DNA of 13,666 nucleotides from JBEAOO01 sp041164825 (GCA_041164825.1 JBEAOO010000340.1:1-13666), one strand, 5' to 3'. Positions 1 through 7,141 are shown, numbered from the stretch's first letter. Notes: generated by a model from the sequence alone, not told the origin. A program made the numbers and translations.

Positions 1-723
1 GTCTTCGACTGGCGTCACGTTGACGGTGATGGTCGACGCGGCAGTCTGGCCGCTGCCGTCCGTCACGGTGTACGGGAAGGTGACCGTGCCGTTGTAGTCC
101 TTGGCCGGGGTGAAGGTCAGCGTGCCGTCGAGGTTGAGCGCCACCGTGCCTTGCCCGGCGATCGTCACCGGGTTGCCCACCGAAATCGGCTGGCCGTTGA
201 CGCTGCTGACCGTCAGGTTGCCCGTCCCGGTGTCATTGACGCGCGGGTCAAAAGTCAGCGGGGTGCCGTCTTCGGCCAAGCTGCCCGCCACATCGGACGT
301 GGCCGTGGGCGCGGCGACTTGTTGTTGGGGCAGGGTGTCGAATTGGGCCGCCTGCACGGCGCTGTTGTCAAAGCCCTGGGCCAGCGCCACGGGCGTCACG
401 GCCTCTTGCACACGGCCCACACGCAGGCCAGGCTCGAAGCCGCCGTCGCCACCGCCGGTCAGGCCGGCGGCAGACACCACGGTGGGGTTGTCCTGGTTCA
501 AGGCCTCAATGACGCGGTCAACCTCTGTCTCTGCCACCTTGGGCGCAGGCGCCTGCTCGGGCGTCAACTGCACGATGCCGTCTTGCGAGGTCAGGATTAC
601 GTCACCGCGGTGCACCAGGTCACCCATCTTCAGCAGCCGCAGCGAGCCATCGGGCTGGCGAATTTGCGCCGAGCCCCACAGACCGGAGACGCGACCTTGC
701 ACGGTTTGAACGATGACGGGCAT
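1..723 (-). CDS. LapA-like giant adhesin, N-terminal part (cut by window edge)
   Basis: This is the 5' end of a large repeat adhesin secreted by a type I system; 241 residues are visible and the frame is open to base 1. The start is the ATG at 723-721, with AAAGG seven bases upstream. There is no Sec signal peptide, as expected for a protein with a C-terminal type I signal (outside the window). Residues 1-60 have the pattern of a LapA retention module (DGSLRLLKMGD, then VHRGDVILTSQDGIVQL). Residues 84-87 read SAAG, followed by a Gly-rich stretch and EPGLRVGRVQEAVTP. This matches the place where LapG cuts LapA-type proteins after a di-alanine. Residues about 138-241 look like a first cadherin/Big/VCBS-type beta domain (DGTLTFTPAKDYNGTVTF, YTVTDGSGQTA). 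The secretion genes lie just upstream on the same strand, behind a terminator. The family call is by pattern; adhesion and retention are inferred. Confidence 0.82.
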   Translation of the reverse strand, partial: MPVIVQTVQGRVSGLWGSAQIRQPDGSLRLLKMGDLVHRGDVILTSQDGIVQLTPEQAPAPKVAETEVDRVIEALNQDNPTVVSAAGLTGGGDGGFEPGLRVGRVQEAVTPVALAQGFDNSAVQAAQFDTLPQQQVAAPTATSDVAGSLAEDGTPLTFDPRVNDTGTGNLTVSSVNGQPISVGNPVTIAGQGTVALNLDGTLTFTPAKDYNGTVTFPYTVTDGSGQTAASTITVNVTPVED

Positions 724-951
724 GGGTAGACCTTTGACAGTAAAGGAGTCAGAAACAGTTGCTGCAGAGGATAACTGCGCGTCCCTGCGCTATCTGCGCG
801 TGGCATCAATTCTTTCGTGAACTGATGCACCAAAACCCGCAGACAAGGGGGCAATAAGGCAGGCAAGCATCGGGCGCCAACAAACACCCTTGACGGCTTT
901 TCGGCCGACAGAATGCTGACTTGAGGCGGAATCGAGGAAAAGTGCACTGCA
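724..951. other. Intergenic region upstream of the adhesin gene
   Basis: About 230 bases lie between the terminator of the secretion operon and the adhesin start, so this region must hold the adhesin promoter. I see no convincing sigma-70 pair on the minus strand. The only clear structure is the inverted repeat at 803-828. A 118-codon open frame crossing 630-986 on the minus strand has no recognisable domain, begins inside the terminator hairpin and overlaps the adhesin gene, so I do not call it. Confidence 0.6.
803..828. repeat. Inverted repeat upstream of the adhesin gene
   Basis: GCATCAATTC at 803-812 pairs with GAACTGATGC at 819-828, with one mismatch (809/822) and a six-base spacer. It lies 80 to 105 bases upstream of the adhesin ATG. 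It could be an operator for a regulator or a hairpin in the 5' leader. There is no T-tract next to it, so it is not a terminator. The role is inferred from position only. Confidence 0.4.
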
Positions 952-981
952 CCAACAAAAACCGCCGCGAATGCGGCGGTT
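952..981 (-). terminator. Rho-independent terminator of the Nudix-ABC-HlyD operon
   Basis: On the minus strand a perfect nine-pair GC-rich stem (AACCGCCGC / GCGGCGGTT, 960-968 with 973-981) closes a four-base loop and is followed by TTTTTGTTGG. It starts ten bases after the stop codon of the HlyD-family gene. It separates transcription of the exporter from that of the adhesin gene. Confidence 0.88.
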
Positions 982-991
982 GTCACAGCGG

Positions 992-2536
992 TCAGCGCTC
1001 TCGCAGCGCGTAGGCCTTGGCCTTCAAGACCGGTTTGAGCAGGTACGACATCACCGTTTTTCGCCCGGTGAGGATGTCCACTTCGGCCGTCATGCCCGGG
1101 ATGATGGGCATTTTTTCACTGAACGTGGCGCGCGAGGTGAGCACGCGCACCAGGTAGAACGCGTTGCCGCGTTCGTCCACCACGGTGTCGGGGCTGATGT
1201 TTTCCACTGTGCCGTCCAAGCCGCCGTAGATGGAGAAATCGTAGGCGGTGAACTTGACCGTGGCCGCTTGGCCGGGGTGGATGAAGGCGATGTCTTTGGG
1301 CTGCACCTTGGCTTCGAGCACCAGTTTGTCGTCCAGCGGCACGATTTCCACAATGTCTTTGCCCGGCTGCACCACGCCGCCAATGGTGTTGGCCAGCAGG
1401 CGCTGCACGCGGCCGCGCACCGGTGACTTGACCTGCGCCTTGTCGACCCGGTCTTCCAGCGCCACCGCGCCTTCATTGAGCGCGTTGATCTTGCCCATCA
1501 CCTCGGACAGCTCTTTGCGCGCCTCGTTGCGAAAGCCCATCTCGGTTTCCTGAATCTTGCGCTGCGCCTCGCCAATGGCCGCTTGCACCCGGGCGATCTG
1601 CGCCCCGGCCTGCTCCGATTCACCGCGCGCCCGCGACACCTCGCGGTCCAGGCGCAGCACGTCCACCTCTGACACGGCGCCCGTGGCCAGCAGCGGTCGG
1701 GTTTTGTTCAGTTCCTGCAGGTTCAGCTCCAGGCTGCGTTCGGCCGAGGTTTTGCGCGCGCGCATCTCGCTCAACTCTTGCTGGCGTTGCGACAGCTGTT
1801 GCTGGTTGATGCCCACGAGGTTGCTGAGCTCGGACACCCGGGTCTCGTAGAGGCGACGCTCTTCGTCCACCGTGCGGCGGTCTTCGGGGTTGTTGCGGGC
1901 ATCGGGCGGCACGAAGGCGCCGCCTTCGGCCAAGGCACGCAGGCGGGCCTGGCGAGCGCGCAACGCAATCGATTGCGCTGCGCTCTCGCGCACCCCGGAC
2001 GTGGCCCGGGTTTCGTCGATCTTCAGCAGCATCTGGCCTTCTTCCACCACCTGGCCTTCTTGCACCAGGATCTCGGACACCACGCCGCCGTCCAGCGCCT
2101 GCAGCACCTGCAGTTGGCGCGAGGGCACGACCTTGCCGTCACCACGCGTCACCTCGTCCACACTGGCCAGCGTGGCCCAGGCCAGCAGCGCCAGCACCGA
2201 GACGGCGGCCGCGCGCACGATGGTTTGCGCGCGCTGGGTTTGAGCGCGCGACATCACGGCGTCGGCATCGGTCTCGAAGCTGCGAAAGCCTGCGTCGTCA
2301 GCGGCTTGTGCGCTGACGGCGGGCCCAAACAGGCGGTCGGTCAGCGGCGCCAGCACGGCCAGCAGGCTGCGCCCGGCGTGGGCGGCAAACGACAACGAGG
2401 GCGCTGCGGCCGAGCTGGCCGGGGGCGCCGCTGGCGTGGATTTTGGGGGTGTCGCTGGGCCCGTCTCGGGGCTGGACGGGGCAACAGCCTGGGGCGAACC
2501 GGTGTCGGCTGCCGCTTTGGGGTCGAGCTCATTCAT
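992..2536 (-). CDS. lapC: HlyD/LapC-family membrane fusion protein of a type I secretion system
   Basis: This is the periplasmic adaptor that links the inner-membrane ABC transporter to a TolC/LapE-type outer-membrane channel. From the ATG it is 514 residues. Residues 1-105 are Ala/Pro/Ser-rich and cytoplasmic, 106-123 form one transmembrane helix, and 135-175 make the first lipoyl-like half (LQALDGGVVSEILVQEGQVV). Residues 179-364 are a long coiled coil. Residues 367-399 are the second lipoyl half (VKSPVRGRVQRL, GGVVQPGKDIVEIVP), and 404-490 a beta-barrel ending in the family's usual PGMTAEVDILTGRKT. The ATG at 2536 overlaps the stop of the upstream transporter gene as TGATG. GAGGG at 2548-2544 stands seven bases before that ATG. 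An in-frame GTG at 2539 is the alternative start. The cytoplasmic tail is longer than the roughly 60 residues typical of HlyD. The symbol is by analogy with the LapA exporter. Confidence 0.93.
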   Translation of the reverse strand: MNELDPKAAADTGSPQAVAPSSPETGPATPPKSTPAAPPASSAAAPSLSFAAHAGRSLLAVLAPLTDRLFGPAVSAQAADDAGFRSFETDADAVMSRAQTQRAQTIVRAAAVSVLALLAWATLASVDEVTRGDGKVVPSRQLQVLQALDGGVVSEILVQEGQVVEEGQMLLKIDETRATSGVRESAAQSIALRARQARLRALAEGGAFVPPDARNNPEDRRTVDEERRLYETRVSELSNLVGINQQQLSQRQQELSEMRARKTSAERSLELNLQELNKTRPLLATGAVSEVDVLRLDREVSRARGESEQAGAQIARVQAAIGEAQRKIQETEMGFRNEARKELSEVMGKINALNEGAVALEDRVDKAQVKSPVRGRVQRLLANTIGGVVQPGKDIVEIVPLDDKLVLEAKVQPKDIAFIHPGQAATVKFTAYDFSIYGGLDGTVENISPDTVVDERGNAFYLVRVLTSRATFSEKMPIIPGMTAEVDILTGRKTVMSYLLKPVLKAKAYALRER

Positions 2537-4785
2537 CACGCAGCCCTCGCAATGCGGCCGCTGGCCAGCGCTTCCATGATGCGGTCGCGTGGGCCGTCGG
2601 CCACGATGCGGCCGCCATCCACCACGATCACCCGGTTGACCATCGACAACAGCGAGGTGCGGTGGGTCACCAGCACCACGGTCTTGTTCTCGGCAAAGGC
2701 GGTGATGCGCTGGGTGATTTGCGCCTCTGATGAGAAGTCCATCGCGCTCGTGGGCTCGTCCAGCAGCAAGATGGGTGCGTTGTGCAGCACCGCGCGGGCA
2801 ATGCCCACCGTCTGCCGCTGCCCGCCCGAGAGCGATTCGCCGCGCTCGCCCACCGGCATGTCAAAACCGCGCGGGTGGCGGTTTACAAAATCGGTCATGC
2901 CGGCCACCTCGGCCGCAGCCACCACGGCCGAGTCGTCGGCGTAGGGCAGGCCAAAGGTGATGTTGTCGCGCAGGTTGCCGTAGAACAGCGTCACGTCTTG
3001 CGACACGTAACCCATATTGCGCCGCACGTCCGCCGGGTCGAGCTGACGCAGGTCGACGCCGTCGAGCAGCACCTCGCCTTGCGTGGGTTGGTAGAGCCCC
3101 ATCATCAGCCGCTGCAGCGTTGATTTGCCCGAGCCCACCCGGCCGATCAGTGCCACGCGCTCACCAGCCTGGATGCGAAAGCTCACCCCGTCGAGCGCCG
3201 CGTCGTCGCGGTTGGGGTAAGCAAAGTGCACATTGCGGAACTCGATCTCGCCGCGCAGCTGCGGGCGCTGCACAAAGTGCTGGCCGAGCGGGCGCTCCAC
3301 CGGCTTGTCCATCAACTTGTTGAGGCTGTCCAGCGCGGTGCGTGCGCCTTGGTACTGCATCAGCAGGCCCACGATCTGGCTGGCCGGGGCCAGTGCACGC
3401 GACGACAACATGGTCGATGCGATCAGCGCGCCCATGGTCAGCTCGCGCTGGCTGATCAAAAACACGCCAATCAAAATCACCGCCACCGACACGCCCTGCA
3501 TCAGGAAGTTGGTGCCGTACATGGCGGTGGAAGACAGGCCGCGCATGGTCACGTTGGTGCGCGCCAAAAAGGCGTTGGCGCGCTCCCACTTGGCCTGGAT
3601 CACGCTCTCGGCGCCTTGCGACTTGATGGTTTCCAGCCCGGTCAGGCTCTCCACCAGCGTGGCGTTGCGCAGCGCGCTGGCCTTGTAGGTCGACTCCGAG
3701 AGCTCATGCAGGCGGTGCTGCAGCACGTAGCCGAGCAACAAGATCAGCGCAAACGTGACGATCACCGGCAACACCAGCCAGGGCGAAATCCAGGCGATCA
3801 CCACCACAAAGATCAGCGCAAAGGGCAGGTCGACCAGCGCGGTGACGGTGCTCGACGCGATGAAATCGCGCACCTGCTCGAAGCCGCGCAGGTTGGAGGC
3901 AAACGAGCCCACCGATTCGGGCCGGTGCTCCAAGCGTGTGCCCAGCACCTTCTCCATCAGCAGGGCCGAGATCTGCACGTCGATGCGCGCGCTGGCTTCG
4001 TCCACAAACCGGCTGCGCAGCTTGCGCATGAACAGGTCGGAGCTGAGCACCAAGAACACGCCAATCGACAGCGCCCAGAGCGTCTCGATCGCGTGGTTGG
4101 GCACGACGCGGTCGTAGACGTTCATCGAAAACATCGGGAAGGCGAGCGCAAACAGGTTGATCAGCAGCGCGGCCCAGAGCACATCGCGGTAGACAAAGCG
4201 CTGCTCCAGCAAAGCGCCCCAAAACCAATGCCGGGCTTTGACACTGCGCACTTCAGGCGTGCGGGCGTCAAAGCGGAAATGCGGGCGCACGAACAACACC
4301 ACGCCGCTGTAGCGGGCGGCGAGCTGCTCGCGGCTGAGTTGCACGGCGCCCTGGCCGGTTTCGGGCAGCAGCAGCTTGGCCGTGTCGCCCTCCCAGCCCA
4401 GCAGCACGCAGGCCGCGTTGTCGTGCAGGATCAGCACAGCGGGCAGGGCTGCGCTGTCGATGCCGGTCAGCGGCAGGCGCTGCAGCCGGGTGGCCATGCC
4501 GCCGCGGGCGGCGGCGCGCTCGGCCAGATCCAGCGTGAGCGTGCCCTGGCCGGTGGCGCCCAGCGGCAAGCCGGCCGAGAGCGAGGCGCGCGAGGCGGTT
4601 TGGCCATGCAGGCGGCAGACCTCGACCAGGCAGTCGAGCAGCGGGTCGGGGTGGATCAGGTCTTCGCGCAAGCGTGGGGATGCGGGCGGCGAGGGCACGG
4701 CGGGCGAGGCCAAAGGTGCGGTTGTCACGGGCGCGGGGGCGCGGTCAACAACAGCGGTCACTTCCGTCGGGCTGGGTGAGGTCAT
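2536..4785 (-). CDS. lapB: LapB-type type I secretion ABC transporter/permease (LssB-like)
   Basis: This is an inner-membrane ATPase that exports an RTX/LapA-type adhesin. From the ATG it is 749 residues. A Pro/Ala-rich leader (1-40) is followed by a C39 peptidase-like domain (about 45-170). There the usual His motif is replaced (HDNAACVLLGW), so it should bind substrate rather than cleave a leader. The transmembrane domain covers about 190-450, with helices near 197-221, 233-252, 317-355 and 431-445. The nucleotide-binding domain (about 512-749) is intact: Walker A GRVGSGKST 548-556, signature LSGGQ 652-656, Walker B ILLLDE 672-677, H-loop His708. The ATG at 4785 overlaps the Nudix stop as TGATG. 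No Shine-Dalgarno is visible upstream, so translation probably depends on coupling. An in-frame GTG at 4788 is the alternative start. The downstream partner is the HlyD-family gene, again a one-base overlap. The substrate is inferred to be the adjacent adhesin. Confidence 0.94.
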   Translation of the reverse strand: MTSPSPTEVTAVVDRAPAPVTTAPLASPAVPSPPASPRLREDLIHPDPLLDCLVEVCRLHGQTASRASLSAGLPLGATGQGTLTLDLAERAAARGGMATRLQRLPLTGIDSAALPAVLILHDNAACVLLGWEGDTAKLLLPETGQGAVQLSREQLAARYSGVVLFVRPHFRFDARTPEVRSVKARHWFWGALLEQRFVYRDVLWAALLINLFALAFPMFSMNVYDRVVPNHAIETLWALSIGVFLVLSSDLFMRKLRSRFVDEASARIDVQISALLMEKVLGTRLEHRPESVGSFASNLRGFEQVRDFIASSTVTALVDLPFALIFVVVIAWISPWLVLPVIVTFALILLLGYVLQHRLHELSESTYKASALRNATLVESLTGLETIKSQGAESVIQAKWERANAFLARTNVTMRGLSSTAMYGTNFLMQGVSVAVILIGVFLISQRELTMGALIASTMLSSRALAPASQIVGLLMQYQGARTALDSLNKLMDKPVERPLGQHFVQRPQLRGEIEFRNVHFAYPNRDDAALDGVSFRIQAGERVALIGRVGSGKSTLQRLMMGLYQPTQGEVLLDGVDLRQLDPADVRRNMGYVSQDVTLFYGNLRDNITFGLPYADDSAVVAAAEVAGMTDFVNRHPRGFDMPVGERGESLSGGQRQTVGIARAVLHNAPILLLDEPTSAMDFSSEAQITQRITAFAENKTVVLVTHRTSLLSMVNRVIVVDGGRIVADGPRDRIMEALASGRIARAA

Positions 4786-5330
4786 CACGCGATATCGGCA
4801 CAGTGCACGCCGAATTGACCCAGGCGGCGATCGGCGAAGTAGCGTTCCAGGGTTTCACGCACGGTGTGAAAGGCGATCTCGTCCCACGGGATCTCGGCTT
4901 CCGTGAACAGCCGGGCCTCGATGGTCTCCGGCCCCGGGTCGACCTCGGGGCTCAGCATGCGCGCTCGGTAAAACAAATGCACCTGCCCCACACGCACCAC
5001 GCTCAGCACGCTGAACAGCGCCTGCATCTCCACCTGCACGCCGGCTTCTTCAATGGTTTCGCGCAGTGCGCCCTCGGCCGTGCTTTCGCCCAGTTCCATG
5101 AAGCCCGCGGGCAGCGTCCACTTGCCCCAGCGCGGCTCGATGTTGCGCTTGCACAGCAGCACCTGCTCGCCCCACACCGGCACGGTGCCCACCACATTGA
5201 TGGGGTTTTCGTAGTGGATGGCGCCGCAGCCGGTGCAGGTGGCGCGTTCGCGGTTGTCGTCGGCAGGCACCTGGTAAGTCACCGGTGCGCCACAGGTCTT
5301 GCAAAACTTGAAACTGCGGGCTGAAAGCAT
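4785..5330 (-). CDS. Nudix hydrolase with N-terminal zinc ribbon
   Basis: This protein of 181 residues is predicted to hydrolyse a nucleoside diphosphate linked to another group, such as ADP-ribose or NADH. The substrate cannot be read from the sequence. Residues 10-35 hold two CxxC pairs (Cys10, Cys13, Cys32, Cys35), a zinc ribbon like that of NudC-type and related bacterial Nudix proteins. The Nudix box runs from Gly76 to Val98 with the catalytic pattern G-x5-E82-x7-R90-E91-x2-E94-E95-x-G97. Thr92 takes the usual hydrophobic position. The C-terminus has IPWDEIAF, common in this group. The ATG at 5330 has no good ribosome site but gives the usual N-terminal length. The stop overlaps the ABC transporter start (TGATG), so this is the first gene of the secretion operon. 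A role in adhesin export is not known; the link may be only shared transcription. Confidence 0.88.
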   Translation of the reverse strand: MLSARSFKFCKTCGAPVTYQVPADDNRERATCTGCGAIHYENPINVVGTVPVWGEQVLLCKRNIEPRWGKWTLPAGFMELGESTAEGALRETIEEAGVQVEMQALFSVLSVVRVGQVHLFYRARMLSPEVDPGPETIEARLFTEAEIPWDEIAFHTVRETLERYFADRRLGQFGVHCADIA

Positions 5331-5452
5331 GGCCGGCAGTGTAGCGGGCGGCCCTTCGTTGGCTGCGGGCGCGGCGCGGCGAGGGCAGGGCGCGTGGCAT
5401 CATCTTTCGGACTGATCCCACACTCCTTCTCGGCCTGTTGCGGGCCCGCGCC
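5331..5452. promoter_or_regulatory. Divergent intergenic region between the Nudix operon and maiA
   Basis: About 120 GC-rich bases separate two divergent transcription units, so promoters for both directions are expected here. I cannot identify a convincing -35/-10 pair in either direction, nor a good Shine-Dalgarno for either gene. Confidence 0.35.
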
Positions 5453-6094
5453 ATGGAACTCTTCAACTACTTCCGATCGTCGGCCTCGTACCGGGTGCGC
5501 ATCGCCCTGGCGCTGAAAGGGCTGGACTACGATTACATCCCCGTGCACCTGGTGCGCAACGAGCAAAAACAAGCGCCGTTTGCCGAGATGGCCGCGGCGC
5601 AGCTCGTGCCCCTGCTGCGCGACGAGGGCAACAGCCTCACGCAGTCGCTGGCCATCATTGAATACCTCGAAGAGACCCACCCCACGCCGCCCCTGTTGCC
5701 GGCCGACCCGCTCGGCCGGGCCCGGGTGCGCGCGCTGGCGCTGGATGTGGCGTGCGAGATCCACCCGCTCAACAACCTGCGCGTGCTGCGCTTCTTGGTG
5801 CATGACTTGAAGATCAGCGAGGACGACAAGAACCGCTGGATCCGCCACTGGATCGAAGCCGGGCTCGAGACCGTGGAGCGCCAACTGGCCGCTCATCCCG
5901 CCACCGGCCGCTTCTGCCACGGCGACACGCCCACCCTGGCGGACCTCACGCTGGTGCCACAAATCTTCAACGCCCAGCGTTTTGAGGCTCGGCTCGATCA
6001 CCTGCCCACGGTGATGCGCATCGTCGACGCGTGCATGGCGCTGCCGGCCTTCAGCCAGACCCAGCCCTCGGCCTGCCCGGACGCGCAAGCATGA
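5453..6094 (+). CDS. maiA: Maleylacetoacetate isomerase (zeta-class glutathione S-transferase)
   Basis: This cytoplasmic, glutathione-dependent enzyme isomerises maleylacetoacetate (or maleylpyruvate) to the fumaryl form in homogentisate or gentisate breakdown. It has 213 residues, the usual length. The zeta-class signature SSASYRVRIALAL lies at residues 9-21, with Ser residues for glutathione activation. The thioredoxin-like domain continues with LVPLL and TQSLAIIEYLEE. The C-terminal helical domain has the family pattern CEIHPLNNLRVLRFL and GDTPTLADLTLVPQIFNAQRF. The ATG at 5453 gives the conserved MELFNYFRSS start; a TTG at 5438 in the same frame is less likely. The stop overlaps the pgeF start (ATGA), so the two are co-transcribed. 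No hmgA, fahA or gentisate dioxygenase gene lies nearby, so the physiological substrate is uncertain and other zeta-GST activity is possible. Confidence 0.9.
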   Translation: MELFNYFRSSASYRVRIALALKGLDYDYIPVHLVRNEQKQAPFAEMAAAQLVPLLRDEGNSLTQSLAIIEYLEETHPTPPLLPADPLGRARVRALALDVACEIHPLNNLRVLRFLVHDLKISEDDKNRWIRHWIEAGLETVERQLAAHPATGRFCHGDTPTLADLTLVPQIFNAQRFEARLDHLPTVMRIVDACMALPAFSQTQPSACPDAQA

Positions 6095-6861
6095 GCGCGC
6101 CGCACGCCGATTGGCTGCAGCCCGAGTGGGCGGCCACAGGCGTTGGTGCGCTGATGAGCACCCGTCACGGGGGCGTGAGTGACGGGCCGTATGCCAGCTT
6201 GAACCTGGGCGCAGCGGTGGCCGATGACCCGGCGCATGTGGCGGCCAACCGAGCCCGGTTTGCCGCCTCACTCGGCGGCGCGCCGGTGTTTTTGAGGCAG
6301 GTGCACGGCGTGGCGGTGGCGCATCTGCAGCCTGCTGATGCACTGCGCCCGGCCGGCGAGATCGTGGCCGATGCCTGCGTCACCGCCGCGCCCGGTGTGG
6401 CGTGCGTCGTGCAAGTGGCCGATTGCTTGCCAGTGCTGTTTGCCGCACCCGGCGGCCGCGCGGTGGGGGCGGCGCATGCCGGCTGGCGCGGTCTGGCCGG
6501 CGGGGTGTTGGAAAACACGGTGGCGGCGCTGTGCGAGCTGGCGGGGTGCGCGCCCAGCGAATTGCACGCCTGGTTGGGCGCTTGCATCGGCCCGGCGCAG
6601 TTTGAGGTGGGGGCGGATGTGTTGGCCGCATTTGGCGCTGAGGTCAACACGCCCGACGCCGCGCGTTTTGTGCCGGGCGCCGTGCCCGGCAAATGGCTGG
6701 CCCACCTGCCTCAGTTGGCGCGCGACCGCTTGTGGGCCTCGGGCCTCACCCAGGTGTCGGGCGGCCAGCGGTGCACCGTCAGCGACCCATCACGGTTCTT
6801 TTCCTACCGGCGCGAGCCCGTCACCGGCCGGCTCGCCGCGGCGGTCTGGATCGTGCGCTGA
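6091..6861 (+). CDS. pgeF: Peptidoglycan editing factor PgeF (YfiH / multicopper-oxidase-like laccase domain)
   Basis: Proteins of this family remove wrongly inserted residues such as L-Ser from peptidoglycan precursors; older annotations call them polyphenol oxidase or laccase-domain proteins, and purine nucleoside phosphorylase-like activity has also been reported. This one has 256 residues, the usual length. The metal-site residues are present: His72 in QVHG, Cys112 in ADCLPVLF and His129 in HAGWRG. The conserved ACIGPAQFEVG (164-174) and the C-terminal RFFSYRRE (235-242) are also there. The ATG at 6091 overlaps the maiA stop as ATGA, so translation is probably coupled; the upstream GTG at 6031 lies inside maiA and is unlikely. 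The last 72 bases are overlapped on the opposite strand by the end of a small membrane protein gene. From memory, a YfiH-family gene also sits upstream of phaC in Ralstonia and relatives, so the location may be conserved. Confidence 0.92.
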   Translation: MSAPHADWLQPEWAATGVGALMSTRHGGVSDGPYASLNLGAAVADDPAHVAANRARFAASLGGAPVFLRQVHGVAVAHLQPADALRPAGEIVADACVTAAPGVACVVQVADCLPVLFAAPGGRAVGAAHAGWRGLAGGVLENTVAALCELAGCAPSELHAWLGACIGPAQFEVGADVLAAFGAEVNTPDAARFVPGAVPGKWLAHLPQLARDRLWASGLTQVSGGQRCTVSDPSRFFSYRREPVTGRLAAAVWIVR

Positions 6862-7140
6862 AGATGCCGGCGCCATGCCCGCGGCCTCATCGCCCTGGTT
6901 TGTTTCTCCGGCAGCTTCTGGTGCCGCGCTCGGTGCTGTTGCCTCGGCGGCGCGTTCAGCAGCTCGCTGCCGTCGGCGTCGCCCGGGCGTGCCCATCAGG
7001 TACAGCACCAAGGCCAGCGGCGCGGCGCCGTACAGCAAAAAGGTGAAGACCGCGCCCAGCACTGTCCCCTGCTTGCTGGTGGCCTCGGCGAGCGCCATCA
7101 TCAGCACCACATACATCCACGCGATTGCCACCAGGTACAT
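6790..7140 (-). CDS. Small two-helix membrane protein, unknown function
   Basis: This protein of 116 residues has two predicted transmembrane helices, residues 2-20 (YLVAIAWMYVVLMMALAEA) and 25-50 (GTVLGAVFTFLLYGAAPLAL and on). A basic patch (RRRRQR, about 54-59) and a long Ala/Pro/Glu-rich, probably disordered cytoplasmic tail follow. I do not recognise a named family, but this two-helix N-terminus looks like conserved hypothetical proteins of Comamonadaceae. The ATG at 7140 has no visible Shine-Dalgarno. The gene is divergent from phaC, sharing a 122-base intergenic region, and convergent with pgeF. Its last 24 codons, including the stop, are antisense to the end of pgeF, so the tail is under constraint from both strands. 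The hydrophobic N-terminus supports it as real; the exact end is certain only if no frameshift exists. Confidence 0.72.
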   Translation of the reverse strand: MYLVAIAWMYVVLMMALAEATSKQGTVLGAVFTFLLYGAAPLALVLYLMGTPGRRRRQRAAERAAEATAPSAAPEAAGETNQGDEAAGMAPASSAHDPDRRGEPAGDGLAPVGKEP

Positions 7141-7141
7141 T

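Noticed and set aside
630..986. Minus-strand open frame of 118 codons between the exporter and the adhesin gene
   Set aside because: It begins within the terminator hairpin, overlaps the adhesin N-terminus in another frame and has no recognisable domain.
3226..4779. Plus-strand open frame of 517 codons opposite the ABC transporter
   Set aside because: It is His/Gln/Arg-rich, as expected from the antisense of a high-GC gene, while the minus-strand frame carries all ABC motifs.
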